Source of the DNA: Brassica napus
Taxonomy: Eukaryota; Streptophyta; Magnoliopsida; Brassicales; Brassicaceae
Length of the DNA stretch: 64,000 nt
Reading direction: 5' to 3'
Assembly (NCBI RefSeq): GCF_020379485.1
Contig: NC_063439.1
Coordinates: 17,946,598-18,010,597, forward strand
Every line of letters begins with the position of its first letter. Position 1 is the stretch's first letter. The translations under genes were made by a program, and so were the position numbers. The notes beneath the pieces were generated by a model that worked only from the letters and a program-made list of their open reading frames with translations, did not search any database and was not told the DNA's origin. Shown here one piece after another: positions 24,303 through 35,809 of the stretch.

Positions 24303-26469
24303 CGCAGTCTTCAATAAAAAACGGATGATAACAAAAAAAATTAAAATCTTACAACACAACAAATATTAAAAAATTATACTCAATACAACAAGAAAATGAA
24401 AGTAACTAATATACCAATATGCTAACTATTATTAAACAAAATATAGTCCATAATCCGCGCGTAACGCGGAAAAATCTTTAATTTTTAATAAATGTTGGAT
24501 ATACTCTCTTGTAGTTAGAGACAGAAACTTTGATTGGTTAAAAGCTTACAAATAAAAGAAGAATATCACCGTTACAAAAATGCTGCAATAATTTTCTTCA
24601 TTTATGCTGTTTGATGCATGTCATTGATGTCAATAGTATGATTACTGAATATAAATCAATAAGTAATACAATGCCAACATTGCATTGCAAAAATCAAAAA
24701 TATCAATCAGTACAATAGAATAAAGGGTTAATCATGCCTACTCTAACACTCTTGAAATTCTGTTTTTTTTTTCTTCTATTATATAATGTAGACAATGATT
24801 TGTTTAGTAAGACAAAATCAAACTAATGTGCCCTATGATTTGTATATTTGGTCGTCATAGTCTTATAGGCTTATATGACCATGAACACATCTTGGTGAAA
24901 TGATGCCACAATCAACCAATCACGCCTCAAGAGATTATGCTAACTTACACCACATATAATCTCTTTTGATTTCTTTCGAGCATGTAATAACAATATGTTT
25001 GCCACTAGTTAACCTCTCAAAATATTTCTACGTTACTAGATTACTCCAAACAAAATGAGATCAATTTTATTTCCGACGTTAATCAAATAAAATATAGAAT
25101 CTTCCTTCTGCAAAGTCACAACCAATCTTAGATCTTTACTGAAACATGCTCCATTAACAGTTTGGTCAGTTTACCACCAGAGAAACACATGATCTGAGTT
25201 CAAGAGAAAAAAACTAGCTTCGTTTCATTACTTTGCAACAAATACAAGTTTTTTATAACAAATACGAGATTCATATTACATATATGGGTCAAGTGATACT
25301 CGTCTGTTATAGGAGATCATCGTTCAATGCAATATGGATAGCCAGGATAGGTGTATGTAGAAAATTAGAAATAGGTTAACTAAATTCAAACTCACACATG
25401 AGCTTCACGTGTAGCACACTACTTGGGCTCCATAAAATGATAACGGGTTTCCACCAAAGGCACACTCATTAGACCTGAAAGAAGGTGGTTCGTTTGCAAT
25501 GGCTGACTTGACAGTGGCTAGGACCACGCCGGACTCACGAGTTCAATCATATATACTTTCGAGTGGGACCAGCCGAGCGTCTTCAACCGCAAGATATAGT
25601 AAATTTGTGTGACTTGACTGGTTAGGATCGAACAAGCTTAACCAGTTGGTCTTCAAACTCGGGTTGGCAGAGAAAACGTGTGATATTATGGTTTGGATAA
25701 GTGTCACTTTTTCAGTTTCCTGAATGTAAGTAAAACTTATCAATGCACTCAGATGGTTTATCGGTCCCATCATCCAAGGAGATGAACGGAAAATATGTGA
25801 AAACTTTGATTTTTCTACCGTTAATTTTACTTTCATATTTATATTAGATATTTTTAAATTTATTGTCTTCTTTATTGAGAAAAGGGATTTATAATCTATA
25901 TTGTTTTCACTATTTTATATGAATGAGAGCATAAAATTTAAACGCCATTTTGTTGCTTTAACGACTTCATCTAACTATGGCTCCGATTGGCGTGTAGACT
26001 GTTGGGGCTTTAGGATATTCTACAGCCGTGAAAGTTAAAACAAAACCAATCAGGTTTTTACTTTCAATTTTTTCTCTCAGGTTTCTACAGTTGTCAACCG
26101 TCGACTGTTAACTATTTACTCCTAAAATATTTGTTTGTTCTAAAGCCAGATAAACGAGACTTTACACGGCTGTGAAGAATTTTTTTTTTTTTTTTTTGCA
26201 TTTTCAAGTTTATTTCCTTCTCTAATAAAAACTAAAACAATAAAATAAAAATATGTAACATAACAAAACTAAAATCTAATAAAAGTTAAACTAAATCAAA
26301 TTAAATTTCAACTTTTTTTTTGTAAACATAAATTCTTATTGTTTATGACAAAAAATAAATAAAATACATTGTATTGATACATTTTCACAAATTTCTTGTT
26401 TCAAATTACATAATACTTCCTTCTCCTGTTTCAAAAGATGTGTGTTTCAGAATTTTTACACATATAAAC

Positions 26470-27150
26470 TAGGGCTAGGAAAAAATCCAAATCCGAAGAA
26501 TCGAACTGAATCCGATCTGAAAAAATAGTACCAAATCCGAACTGAAATTAATTGAATATCCGAACGGGTTTAAAATTTTGGTACTTAAAAAATTGAAACT
26601 GGATCCGACCTGAATCGAAATATTTCGGGTACCCGAATGTATCCGAAATAAATTTATATACCTAAATATATTGATTATTTTTAGATTTAGCGTATATAAG
26701 AAAACACTCAAAGAATATAAGAGACTTTTAAGTTGTCCAAAAAGCTTAAAAATATATACAAATAGTCAAAAGTAAATGCGTAAACTAGTTAAAATATATT
26801 CAAAACACCAAAAATACTTAAAATATCTATTGATTCTCAATTCAAATATTCAAACCAAACCAATTTTTATGGTAAGTTCAGGTATTTCAACATAGATTAT
26901 TCAAATATATTATTTTGTTTATAGATTTTGAGAAATTTAAAGTATATAATAAATTTTTAAATTTAAAAATAATTTAAATGGGTTATCCAAACCCGAACCC
27001 TAACCGAACCCGCAAAGATCCAAACCAAACTCGAACTAAAATTTAGAAATACCCGAATGGAAATGAAATCTTTGACCCCAAAAATCTGAAACCCGAGTAG
27101 ACCTGAACTGAAACCCAAATGGAGACCCAAACGCTCACCCCTAATATAAA
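26470..27150. repeat. dispersed repeat rich in CCGAA/CCGAAC motifs
   Basis: Many copies of AATCCGAA, ACCCGAA and ACCGAACC, separated by an AT-rich core, with the flank ACGCTCACCCC at the right end. This pattern is common in Brassicaceae intergenic DNA. No coding capacity was seen, and the type of element is not determined. Confidence 0.5.
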
Positions 27151-27480
27151 CACTCAACAACTTCATCTATTTTTTTCAATTTATTCCATTGCTTAGTGTA
27201 ATTTTTGATTATTCAATTTTGTCGTTCTGAATACTTTCTCATATTTTATTTTCAAGATTTTTGCAATCTTACAGATTTTAGATTAGTTTTTGTACATAAT
27301 TCATAATAAAAATATATGATTTTATAATAGTCACAGTTTGTAAAGCTTTTGATACTAATCAGACTTTTAAAAATATTTAGAATAACAGCGAAATCTTTTA
27401 AAGTTAAAATGTCTACTGCCAAAATTCTAAAGTCAAAGACTAAACCGAAAGTCCTTACCTATCTTTTCATTATAGTACAA

Positions 27481-27489
27481 TAGTTTCTT
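27481..27489 (+). repeat. MULE target-site duplication, left
   Basis: TAGTTTCTT, identical to 32109-32117. Confidence 0.93.
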
Positions 27490-28255
27490 GGGAAAACTGT
27501 TTTTTTAGAGCAAAAAAATAATAACTATGTCCTTTTAGACTAATCTATATTTTGTGTCATATTTTCCTATAATACCCTTTAATATTTATGAAAATAATTT
27601 TAATAAATAGCTTTACAAACAAAAAAAATTTGGAAAAATAGTAACATTTGTTAAAATACCTATATGAACTTAATGGTATATTTTCCAGTTATAAAAAAGT
27701 TAAAATTATAAATTTCAGATTATGTTCTAAAAAAAGTAGAAATGACATTCTACGAAGTAGAAAACGAAATCTACTTTTTCATTGAATCTACAATGTTTAG
27801 AATACGTGATCTACGTAAATAGAAGTATTCTACAAATATGTAGAATACACATTCCGCGCTTAACCTACCATTCTAAAATTCTTATAAATCAAAATCTACA
27901 CATTAATCTAATTCTAAAACATGTAGAAACCGACTTCTACAGATTTACTATAAATCTAAAACATGTAGAAATCAAATTCTAAACATTACTATAATTCTAA
28001 AAAACTGTAGAAATTGATTTCTACATATTAGTTGTATTCTACGGATAAGAAATCAGTTCTTAAAAATATGGAAACAAAATATTTGAGGATATTCACTTTT
28101 ATATTTTTTTTAAAAATCGATTTTTTTTTAAAAAAAAAAAACAAAAAAGAACAAAAAAAAAACGACAAAAAAAACCTTGGCAACCTTCTTCGCCGTCTTC
28201 TATATTCCATTGATTGTTCACAAAATTTTCAAAAAAATTTCACATTATTTCTACC

Positions 28256-29675
28256 ATGATTCATGTCTATGCTTCATGTGCTGTTTGGGAATTGGTTGTA
28301 TCTTCAGGTTGGAGTTTTAATGTTGATAAAAAGAAAGGGGGAAGGTTACTTGCTTTGGAATTGAAGTCTTCTCTGGAAGAGTTACAGAAAATTGTTATAG
28401 AGGATTTTGGTTTTGAAGAAACAGATGCTGATTTGGAGTTGAGTTACCTTCCTATTGGATTGATCAATTCATCAAAGTGTCCACCAGTGATCATTGGAAA
28501 CTCAAGGCAAGTTCAAAATTTTCTAGGGTTTTGTAAGAAGCATCAGTCAACTCAATTGTGTGTCAGCTATAAAGCAAAGCAAGGAAATCCAAATAAGATC
28601 GACATTGATCTTAATAAGATGCCAACTGATGCAAGTACTAGTGAAGAGAACAAGCGAAATCCTTGTGACATTGGGACCGCTTCAAATATTGTTAAGGGGG
28701 CTAAGCATAACGAGAAGAGGAAAGGGAAGATGAAGCAAAGTGAAGTTGATGGAGATGATTATGATGCTGACAAGCATAACGAGAAGAAGAAAGGAAAAAT
28801 GAAGCAAGACGAGGTTGAAGGAGATGATGATGATGCTGAGAAGATCAATTCTGAAAAAGAAAACAAAGAAAAATTGGCAAAGAGTCAGGTGGTCGAATTG
28901 GTTAAGACGGGAGATCTTTTCCTCAACAAAACAGTTTTGAAAGCGAGGTTTGAGTTATGTGCAATGAAGCATAACTTTCACTACGCAGTTACCAACTCCA
29001 ATAAATCAGTTTGGTGTATTAGATGCGCTGATAAGGTGTGCTTTTGGGGTGCTCGAGCTGAGTGTTTGAAGGGCTCCACATATTTTATTATTAAGAAGTA
29101 TATCGGTGTACATTCCTGCGCACCTTCAAACAAAACCAGTGCCGGAAAGACAGCTTCAGCGAAAACGATAGGCAATCTGATAATGCATAAATATGAAGGT
29201 ATCAAGGAAGGGCCTAGAGCGAAAGATATTGTTCAGATTATGCGTAATGATTATGGATGTGAGATCTCTGATTCTTTAGCATGGGATTCCCGTGAATATG
29301 CAGTCAACGCTGTTAGAGGTATTCCAGAGGAAAGTTATGGGAAAATACCAAAATATTTGCACATGCTGCGAGAGGCCAATCTGGGTACACATTCCTCTTA
29401 CAAGACTGACGTCGATAGTAGATTTTGATATCTGTTTATAGCGTTTGGTCAATCGATCAGAGGCTTTAACACAGTCATGAGGCGTGTCATTGTTGTCGAT
29501 GGAACATTCTTGAAGAGTAAATTCAAAGGGGTGCTACTGGTTGCAACTGCTATAGATGGAAATTCAAATTTATATCCTATTGCATTTGGGATAGTAGACT
29601 CTGAGAATGAGCAGTCTTGGGAATGGTTTATGAGAGAATTAAAAGTTGTTGTTGCTGATGATAATGGTTTGGCTG
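28256..29675 (+). pseudogene. mudrA-like: MULE transposase (mudrA-like), broken and 3'-deleted
   Basis: The first ATG is at 28256; about 390 codons are open to a TGA at 29426-29428. The order is an N-terminal PB1-like region, an acidic/lysine-rich linker with two near-repeats of HNEKRKGKMKQ type, a MuDR zinc-binding N-domain (KARFELCAMKHNF, then CIRCADKVCFWGARAEC and VHSC), and a helical segment. After the in-frame TGA the frame continues into the catalytic MULE domain (RVIVVDGTFLKSKFKGVLL, AFGIVDSENEQSWEWF) and then stops matching the family at about 29675. The rest of the DDE domain and the SWIM zinc finger are missing. It would not transpose by itself. Confidence 0.9.
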
Positions 29676-31264
29676 GGACCACTGTTGATTTTGGTCAAGC
29701 TAGGACCGCTTGCTTGATCACTCTTTCCCACCAATTCAGTCACCACTAAACTTGTTCTGAGCTGTGTAACCTCAGCCTCAATTTTCCCCAATCTGTCGGT
29801 TACAACGGTCTCAAATTGCTCAGTTCTCTCTGAAGCTGTCCTGAGTTGTGTAACCTCAATCTCAATCTTACCTAACCTGTCCGAGAACTGCTGACAGAAT
29901 TTCTCCCCAAAAGTAGTAAAAGAAGCTTGTACCAGATCCTCCAAGAAATTTTTCATATCTGTGTCAATATTTCCTTTTGATGAAGCAGCTAGGTGGCACA
30001 AAACATTCTTCTTCCTTGACTCTGCTCCTCGGTCTGCATGCTTTCTCTTGTTTCTTCCCGAAACATCAGCTGTGCCATCAACATTCCCTGCAACATGACT
30101 ATTTTCACCTCTCTCAGTATCAGCTGTTTGATCCTCTCCTTTCTCTTCGCCAGATTCCTCAAATTCAGAGTTCGTAGCTTCTTTTACTCCCCAAACATGA
30201 TTGTTCCAATCATGTTTACTATTGATCATATCCAAAATGCAATCTACTCTTTCATCTTTCTTCTCATCCTTCTGTACAAAATCAGTTGCCAAAAGGACCA
30301 CTCCATCTATGTGGGATTCCATGAATAAATGCAAAATCCCCTACAAACAATCAAATCATTAGTAAAGTGAACAAGACAATAAATATTTTAATTTGAAAAA
30401 AAATATGCATACGTTTACTGGGAATAAGTTCTCAACGCCAATGATATCTTCATAAGAACATTTTGCACATCCTCTCCAATTACCACACAGTGGACCTGTA
30501 AAATTTTTACTGACTTTTGTGCCACAAATCTCTCCTAAAGCACGAACAGCTTCCATTATCCAAATTTGGAAACCAAACAAGAATCCTTCCATCAGATACC
30601 CCTCTTTCTGCTCTAATTTATGCCTTGTTTTATCAATTTGCTTGAGAAGGAAATCAAACGAATACAGACCCCATGGGTAATTCCGAAGCTTCTCCAAATC
30701 CATCGCCAACTTCATGTACAGATGCGGGATATTCACCTTCTCATCCTTCCCCATCACCACACCCATAATAACGCAAAGATATATCAGTCTCACCCTATCA
30801 ACCCAAGTCCAGGTATTGCTCTCTTCCAAATGCTTCTTTTTTATGATCTACAAATTTATTTTTCCATTTGTCTTTATCTGCTTGCTCCAAAAACCATCAT
30901 CGTCTTTCCATGTCACTAACCCACTGTTATTCTCTCGCTTCACTTTCAGACCAGTGACAGCATGATACTCTTGCAATCCAAAACGCAGAGGTCTCCTAGC
31001 GAAAGTGAACCACTTCTCATGTCTCTTGCTTGTCATCAACTCCTTACACAAGAAAGAGTGTACCAACCTCGCCGAAAACTTCAGATCATTCTTCTGGATA
31101 ACCATAATCTGTGAAAAAATGGGATCTTTCATAACTTCATCGAATTTTGGTTCCATTTTTTCTTTTAGCAACTCGAGAAGTTTTAGTCGGCAGCTGTTAT
31201 TAATCTTCTTAACCTGAGGTTCCAATCCCTCACCGTATAAACGATTAGGCAACTCCAACTCCAT
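29676..31264 (-). pseudogene. DUF1985 / ULP1-like protease gene carried by the MULE, truncated
   Basis: Minus-strand gene starting at the ATG at 31264. Exon 1 (31264-30413) holds a DUF1985 domain: FSARLVHSFLCKEL, KWFTFARRPLRFGLQEYHAV, then after one in-frame stop at 30848-30850 WVDRVRLIYLCVIMGVVMGK and YPWGLYSFDFLL. A donor GTATGC follows. Exon 2 starts at 30340 after an acceptor TTTGTAG and codes for an acidic, coiled-coil-like linker with the internal repeat DRLGKIEIEVTQLRT / DRLGKIEAEVTQLRT. The expected C-terminal C48 cysteine protease domain is absent, because the frame runs into the mudrA remnant. In Kaonashi-type elements such genes are derived from SUMO proteases. Here no catalytic residues remain. 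Confidence 0.82.
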
Positions 31265-32108
31265 ACCTGAAAATTGAAAACAATACAACATATATCTATT
31301 AATAACAAAAACCTAAAATTCCTAAATCTATCCCAAAAATATGATTTAAGCCATGATTGTGTACAAAATCTTCTCTAATCATCACCTTAACACATGATTG
31401 AAGCCTAAATATCTTAACTAACTCAAAAAATTTACCTTTTACCTTTCTATTTTCAAACTCTAAAAAGAAGTGGAGATAAAGTTTCATACCTTTGCAGAAC
31501 GAACTAAAGAGTGATAGATTCGTAAAAAGCTCACGAAATCGTATGAGTTAGGCCAAATAATCGTCTAAATCAGAGAATTGAGTGAGTTAGGGTTAATGAA
31601 CTTTGGGTGAGAATTTGATTTTCTCCCCCTTTGTTCGTGAATGGGAAATTAAGGGTTTCGTCCCAGAGAAATCGAGCTTAAAGAGTTGAAATCATGCTTG
31701 GTCGGTTCAAATCAAGTAGGAATCAACCCGGATATAATCATACAAAACCAAAAAAATCGATTTGGGATTCTTTCCTGGGCACGGGATCGATCGATCTATC
31801 CTTACAGATCGGTCGATCTGTAAGGAATCGACCTTCGCCGATCGAGTGAAATGGACCAGGTCGATCAGTATATATTTCGCGTTTTTTTGTTCTGAATAAT
31901 GATCGGGATCGATCGATCCACTGTAACTTGTAAAGCTGGATCGATCGATCCCGCTTGTCGAACTCATTATTTATCTTTTTAAAAAAATTACAATTTTAAG
32001 GGCATTACTGCCATTTTCAAAAAAATTAAACTAATAGAACATAAAATAGTATAGATTAGTCTAAAGGTACATAGTTACCTTTTTTTACTCTAAAAAAACA
32101 GATTTTCC

Positions 32109-32117
32109 TAGTTTCTT
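32109..32117 (+). repeat. MULE target-site duplication, right
   Basis: TAGTTTCTT, identical to 27481-27489. Confidence 0.93.
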
Positions 32118-33241
32118 TTGCCTGCCATACATCTTATACATGCATATATTCTATAAAAATATATAGCGAAATACCACACTACATGCATCTTAACAGAAAA
32201 GAAGAAAAAAACGCGCAATATAGGAGACATCAATCGATAGTACACGTACGTTTTACTCACAAAAAAGTGTAGCTATATATAGAGAGATATAAGACTATAT
32301 ACTAAAATGTTATACATATAGTCAGTTACAAAAAAAAAAAAAAAAAACAATCATAGTGTTCACAAGTGGAAAATTGGAGATAGAAGCGTACTGCTTAAGA
32401 ACCACTTTTTCATTATTTTTTTGTCACAAAAACCACTTTTTCATTTATATATTTATATTAATAGCAATATCAGAAGAGGAAACGAAAAATGCCGCGTTGT
32501 CAAAAAAAAAAACGAAAAATGCCGTAAAATAGATAAAGAAAATAGGTCTAACGCATTAGGTCATGATATTTCACTATAGAATCTAATGATCAATGTGATT
32601 TTTTAATTCTCTTATCTTCCGTTTATTCGAAACGAAATTTATCAACCTTTTAAGTTTTAACATATAACCAATGTTGGAAGAAAGAAAGATTAGATGTCTT
32701 TTTGAGTTTTTTCTGATAAAGGGTTTACTAAGAAAGATTAAATGTTTTTCCTGATTAAAATCACGGATCAATTTATGTTGAACACAAGGCCAATGTGAAC
32801 CATGTGGTAAGAGTATATAATTTCAGTCATGCATTAACATGCTATACACAGGATTTCGTTACAATTTTATCAATAATATTCGATTTTAATTTAAATAATT
32901 ACACAGGATTTCGTTACAATTTTATCAATTTTTCGAATGTTACATTAAGTTTTTCACTTGTATGTAAAGGAACAACTTTTTTTTTGTGCACTAAGGAACA
33001 ACTTTAAATTTATATATGAACTAAATCTGGAGTGTGGATGTAAGTTAAAGAGAGAGAGAACGATAAATATGAGAACTCTGGTAGGACAAAAGAGTGTAAG
33101 GAGGGGCCAGCACCGAAGGCGATAAGGAACTTTTTCGCCGTGATGATTTCCCTGTGTTATTACGTAACCACTCATGTTACGCCACGTTATTTTGTTACTG
33201 ATTGTTTTACTATTTTTTGAAAAGATTGTTTACTTTCTTTT
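32118..33241. other. non-coding DNA carrying three micro-insertions and a tandem duplication
   Basis: No gene recognised. Three short A- or T-rich inserts, each framed by direct repeats of about 13-15 bp, lie at 32415-32430, 32495-32510 and 32980-32992. A 29-bp sequence starting ACACAGGATTTCG is repeated at 32846 and 32901. A poly(A) run sits at 32331-32347. Confidence 0.6.
32846..32929 (+). repeat. 29-bp direct repeat, 55-bp period
   Basis: ACACAGGATTTCGTTACAAT and the following 9 bases occur at 32846-32874 and 32901-32929 with no visible difference. Confidence 0.85.
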
Positions 33242-34755
33242 GGGAAAAATCTCATAAAAACCCGTAAAGTTGGCAAAAGTTTGCACTTTAAACCTTGGAA
33301 CTCAATTACTAATACTTTAAACACTGATAATTGTTTCAATAACATATTAAACATCAAAATTAACTTACTTGTTGCATACATCAAAATTGTGACCGGTTAC
33401 TGTTCATTAGCAGGTAAAAACCGTGACGTGGCGGTTTACTTTAAAAAAAATAGTTTTTAGTTTATTTAATTGATAAAAACAAAAAGTTATACAAACAATA
33501 AATATAAATTCTAAAAATTAATACAAATTCAAGAAAAAATCAAGAAGAATAAATTAAAATTCATAAATTTAAATAAAAGAAATTATAAATTCAAAATTTT
33601 ATAACAAAAATAAAAAGAAAATTTAAAAATTGACTAAAATTAAGAAAAATAAAAAAATTCAAAAATAAAATAAAAATAAAATTAATAAATTGTATAAATC
33701 AATAAAAATAGAAAAATAGGAAATTTATAAAAATCTGGAAAACAAATAAAAAATTGAAAAATTGAAAATGAAAAGTAATTGAAACCGAACCTCTTTGGTT
33801 GTTAGGTAGGCATATGAGTGTTTGGGTGTTCGGGTTCGGATCCTAAAGATTTGGACTCAACAAGGCACTTGAAAATATAAATTTTTGCCAAATTCATGGT
33901 TTTTGCCAATTTTTGCCACATGGTTTCATTTTTCTATATTTTTCCTTAATTTATAATCGTTTTAAAAAATTTATTTTTGTTTTATTATTATTTTTTTGAA
34001 TTTATACATTTTATTTTTTATCTTTATTAATTTTGAGTTTTGGATCCTTCGGATCCAAGAGATTTTGACCTAACAAGGCACTTGGAAATTTTTGGTTCGG
34101 GTTCGACATGAGGTGATGGTGGCAAATTTAATCATATCACTCTAAAAATATATTACTAGATATAATAGGATTTTAAAACATTTTGTTGAATATTATATTT
34201 TGAATTAAAAAATAAAAATTATAAAATTTTATTTTGAATTTTTATAAAGTATTTTCATTTTAATTTTAATATTTGAACTTTTGTATTTTTTCAGATTTTA
34301 TTAAAAATTTCCTATTTTTTCTTAATTTTTATCGATTTTTATAAAATGTTTTAAATTTTATAATATATTTTTTTAATTTTTGAATTTATTTTTTCTTATT
34401 ATTATTATTTTTGAATTTTTTGAATTTTATTTTATTTTTCCTGATTTTTTTTCTGAATTTGTATCAATTTTAAAATTTATATTGAATTTTTATATAATTT
34501 TATTTGTTTTTATTAATTAAATGAATTAAATGAATTACAAATTACTTTTTAAAAAGTAAACCGCCATGTCACTAGCTTTACCTGCTAATGAACAGTAACC
34601 GGTCACAATTTTTGCGTTTGCAACAAGTAAGTTAGTTTTGATGTTTAATATGTTATTGAAACAAATTTCAGTGTTTAAAGTGTTAGCCGTTGAGATACAA
34701 GGTTTAAAATGCAAACTTTTGCCAATTACATGGTTTTTTATGCAATTTTTTTCTC
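33242..34755. mobile_element. fold-back element with ~220-bp terminal inverted repeats
   Basis: The left arm (33242-33470) is matched by the reverse complement of 34530-34755. Shared blocks include GGCAAAAGTTTGCA, GTTTCAATAACATATTAAAC, TGTGACCGGTTACTGTTCAT, TAGCAGGTAAA and TGGCGGTTTACTTT. The roughly 1-kb interior is almost pure A/T with no coding frame, and carries a CAACAAGGCACTTG sequence twice (near 33857 and 34070). The GGGAAAA start resembles Mutator-type ends, but the flanks (T/C-rich on both sides) give no exact target duplication. It is a non-autonomous fold-back or MULE-derived MITE. Confidence 0.8.
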
Positions 34756-35550
34756 TTTTTTTTTAAACAACATTGTTTTAACATTTGTTCAGAAAACATT
34801 GTTTTACTACTTTTTGTTTTTTACAACAACTATTTTCCTGTTTTTTCTTGACTTTACTTCAATTTATGTTTCTTATGATATCATCTATTGAAAGTTCACA
34901 TCGTATACTTAAGAAAAATAAAATAAAACATTTGATATATATGTTGTACAATTATCATAGAATCTTAAGTTTGGGCTTGCAAAGAATATGCATAATTTCT
35001 CCCAAAAAAATTTCCTACCAACTTGTAAGAGCTATTTAATGGAATTCATTTTTTTGTCAACAGTTAATTAAATTTGATAGTTGAAATTTTATAAGTATTT
35101 TGGAACATTTTCTGTAACTAGTAAATCAAATGGTACAGTCTTACAAGCTTACTAATGTTTGATTATATCAACATTTTATATCCAAAGATTTTTGTCGTTG
35201 TTGTTGTTGTGTTGGTGCAACATCTATCCATCAAGGCATCAAGACATAGAAACCTGAATAGGACAAGACTAAATCAATACATTGTTTATTAGAAAAAAAA
35301 CATGCGTATCAATTTCACCAAACGAATCTAGTAACCTAACATGAGCAGCATATATTATATTGGTGTTATAGATGTGATGGTCAACAAAGAAGTAGGGATT
35401 GCTTAGTTTAATCCAAGAGTGTAGTGATATTTGAGTAACAATCAACACGGGAGAATAAACGCAGCAGATAAAGGTAAACAAAATAGTCTACTTGTGTAAG
35501 CAAGGACGCCTTAAGATATTTTATGTAGTTGTTTTATATTCGAATGCAAA
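34756..35550. other. AT-rich non-coding DNA
   Basis: No gene, RNA or repeat recognised. Confidence 0.4.
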
Positions 35551-35559
35551 TGTTATTAG

Positions 35560-35771
35560 AGAAAATGACTAGGATAACACTAAAAAAGTTTTTATCATAG
35601 ACTATAAAAATAAAAATAACCAAAATAGCACTTAATGTTTTATCAAAAGAGATAAATATACACTTATACTCTAATGGTAAATTAATTTAGATATTAGGGT
35701 TTAGAGTTAAGGGGTGTGATTTAGGATTTAGAGTTTAGGATTTAGAGTTTATGGTTTTTGGTTTAGAGTTT

Positions 35772-35809
<38 letters not shown>

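Larger units (their letters stand above)
23401..27480. other. AT-rich non-coding DNA with repeats
   Basis: No gene recognised over about 4 kb. Visible structure: a 41-bp unit present twice (24219-24302); a GC-rich hairpin CCGCG..CGCGG at 24455-24469; a T-rich tract near 26183; and a repeat rich in CCGAA/TTCGG at 26470-27150. Confidence 0.4.
27490..32108. mobile_element. complete Mutator-like element (MULE) with TIRs, mudrA and ULP-like gene relics
   Basis: 4,619 bp bounded by terminal inverted repeats of about 70 bp. The left end (from 27490) reads GGGAAAACTGTTTTTTTAGA; the right end, read inward from 32108, reads GGAAAATCTGTTTTTTTAGA. Both continue with AACTATGT...CTTTTAGACTAATCTATA. A perfect 9-bp duplication TAGTTTCTT flanks it, the length expected of Mutator. 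Inside are a mudrA-type transposase on the plus strand and a DUF1985-containing gene on the minus strand meeting near 29675. This architecture is that of Kaonashi-type MULEs of Arabidopsis, which carry ULP protease-like genes. Subterminal DNA is rich in GTAGAA/TTCTAC on the left (27735-28050) and GATCGATC on the right (31780-31950). Confidence 0.93.

Noticed and set aside
24455..24469. Helitron 3' end on the minus strand
   Set aside because: The hairpin CCGCG..CGCGG is right for a Helitron, but it is not followed by CTAG or a CTRR sequence on either strand and no 5' end was found.
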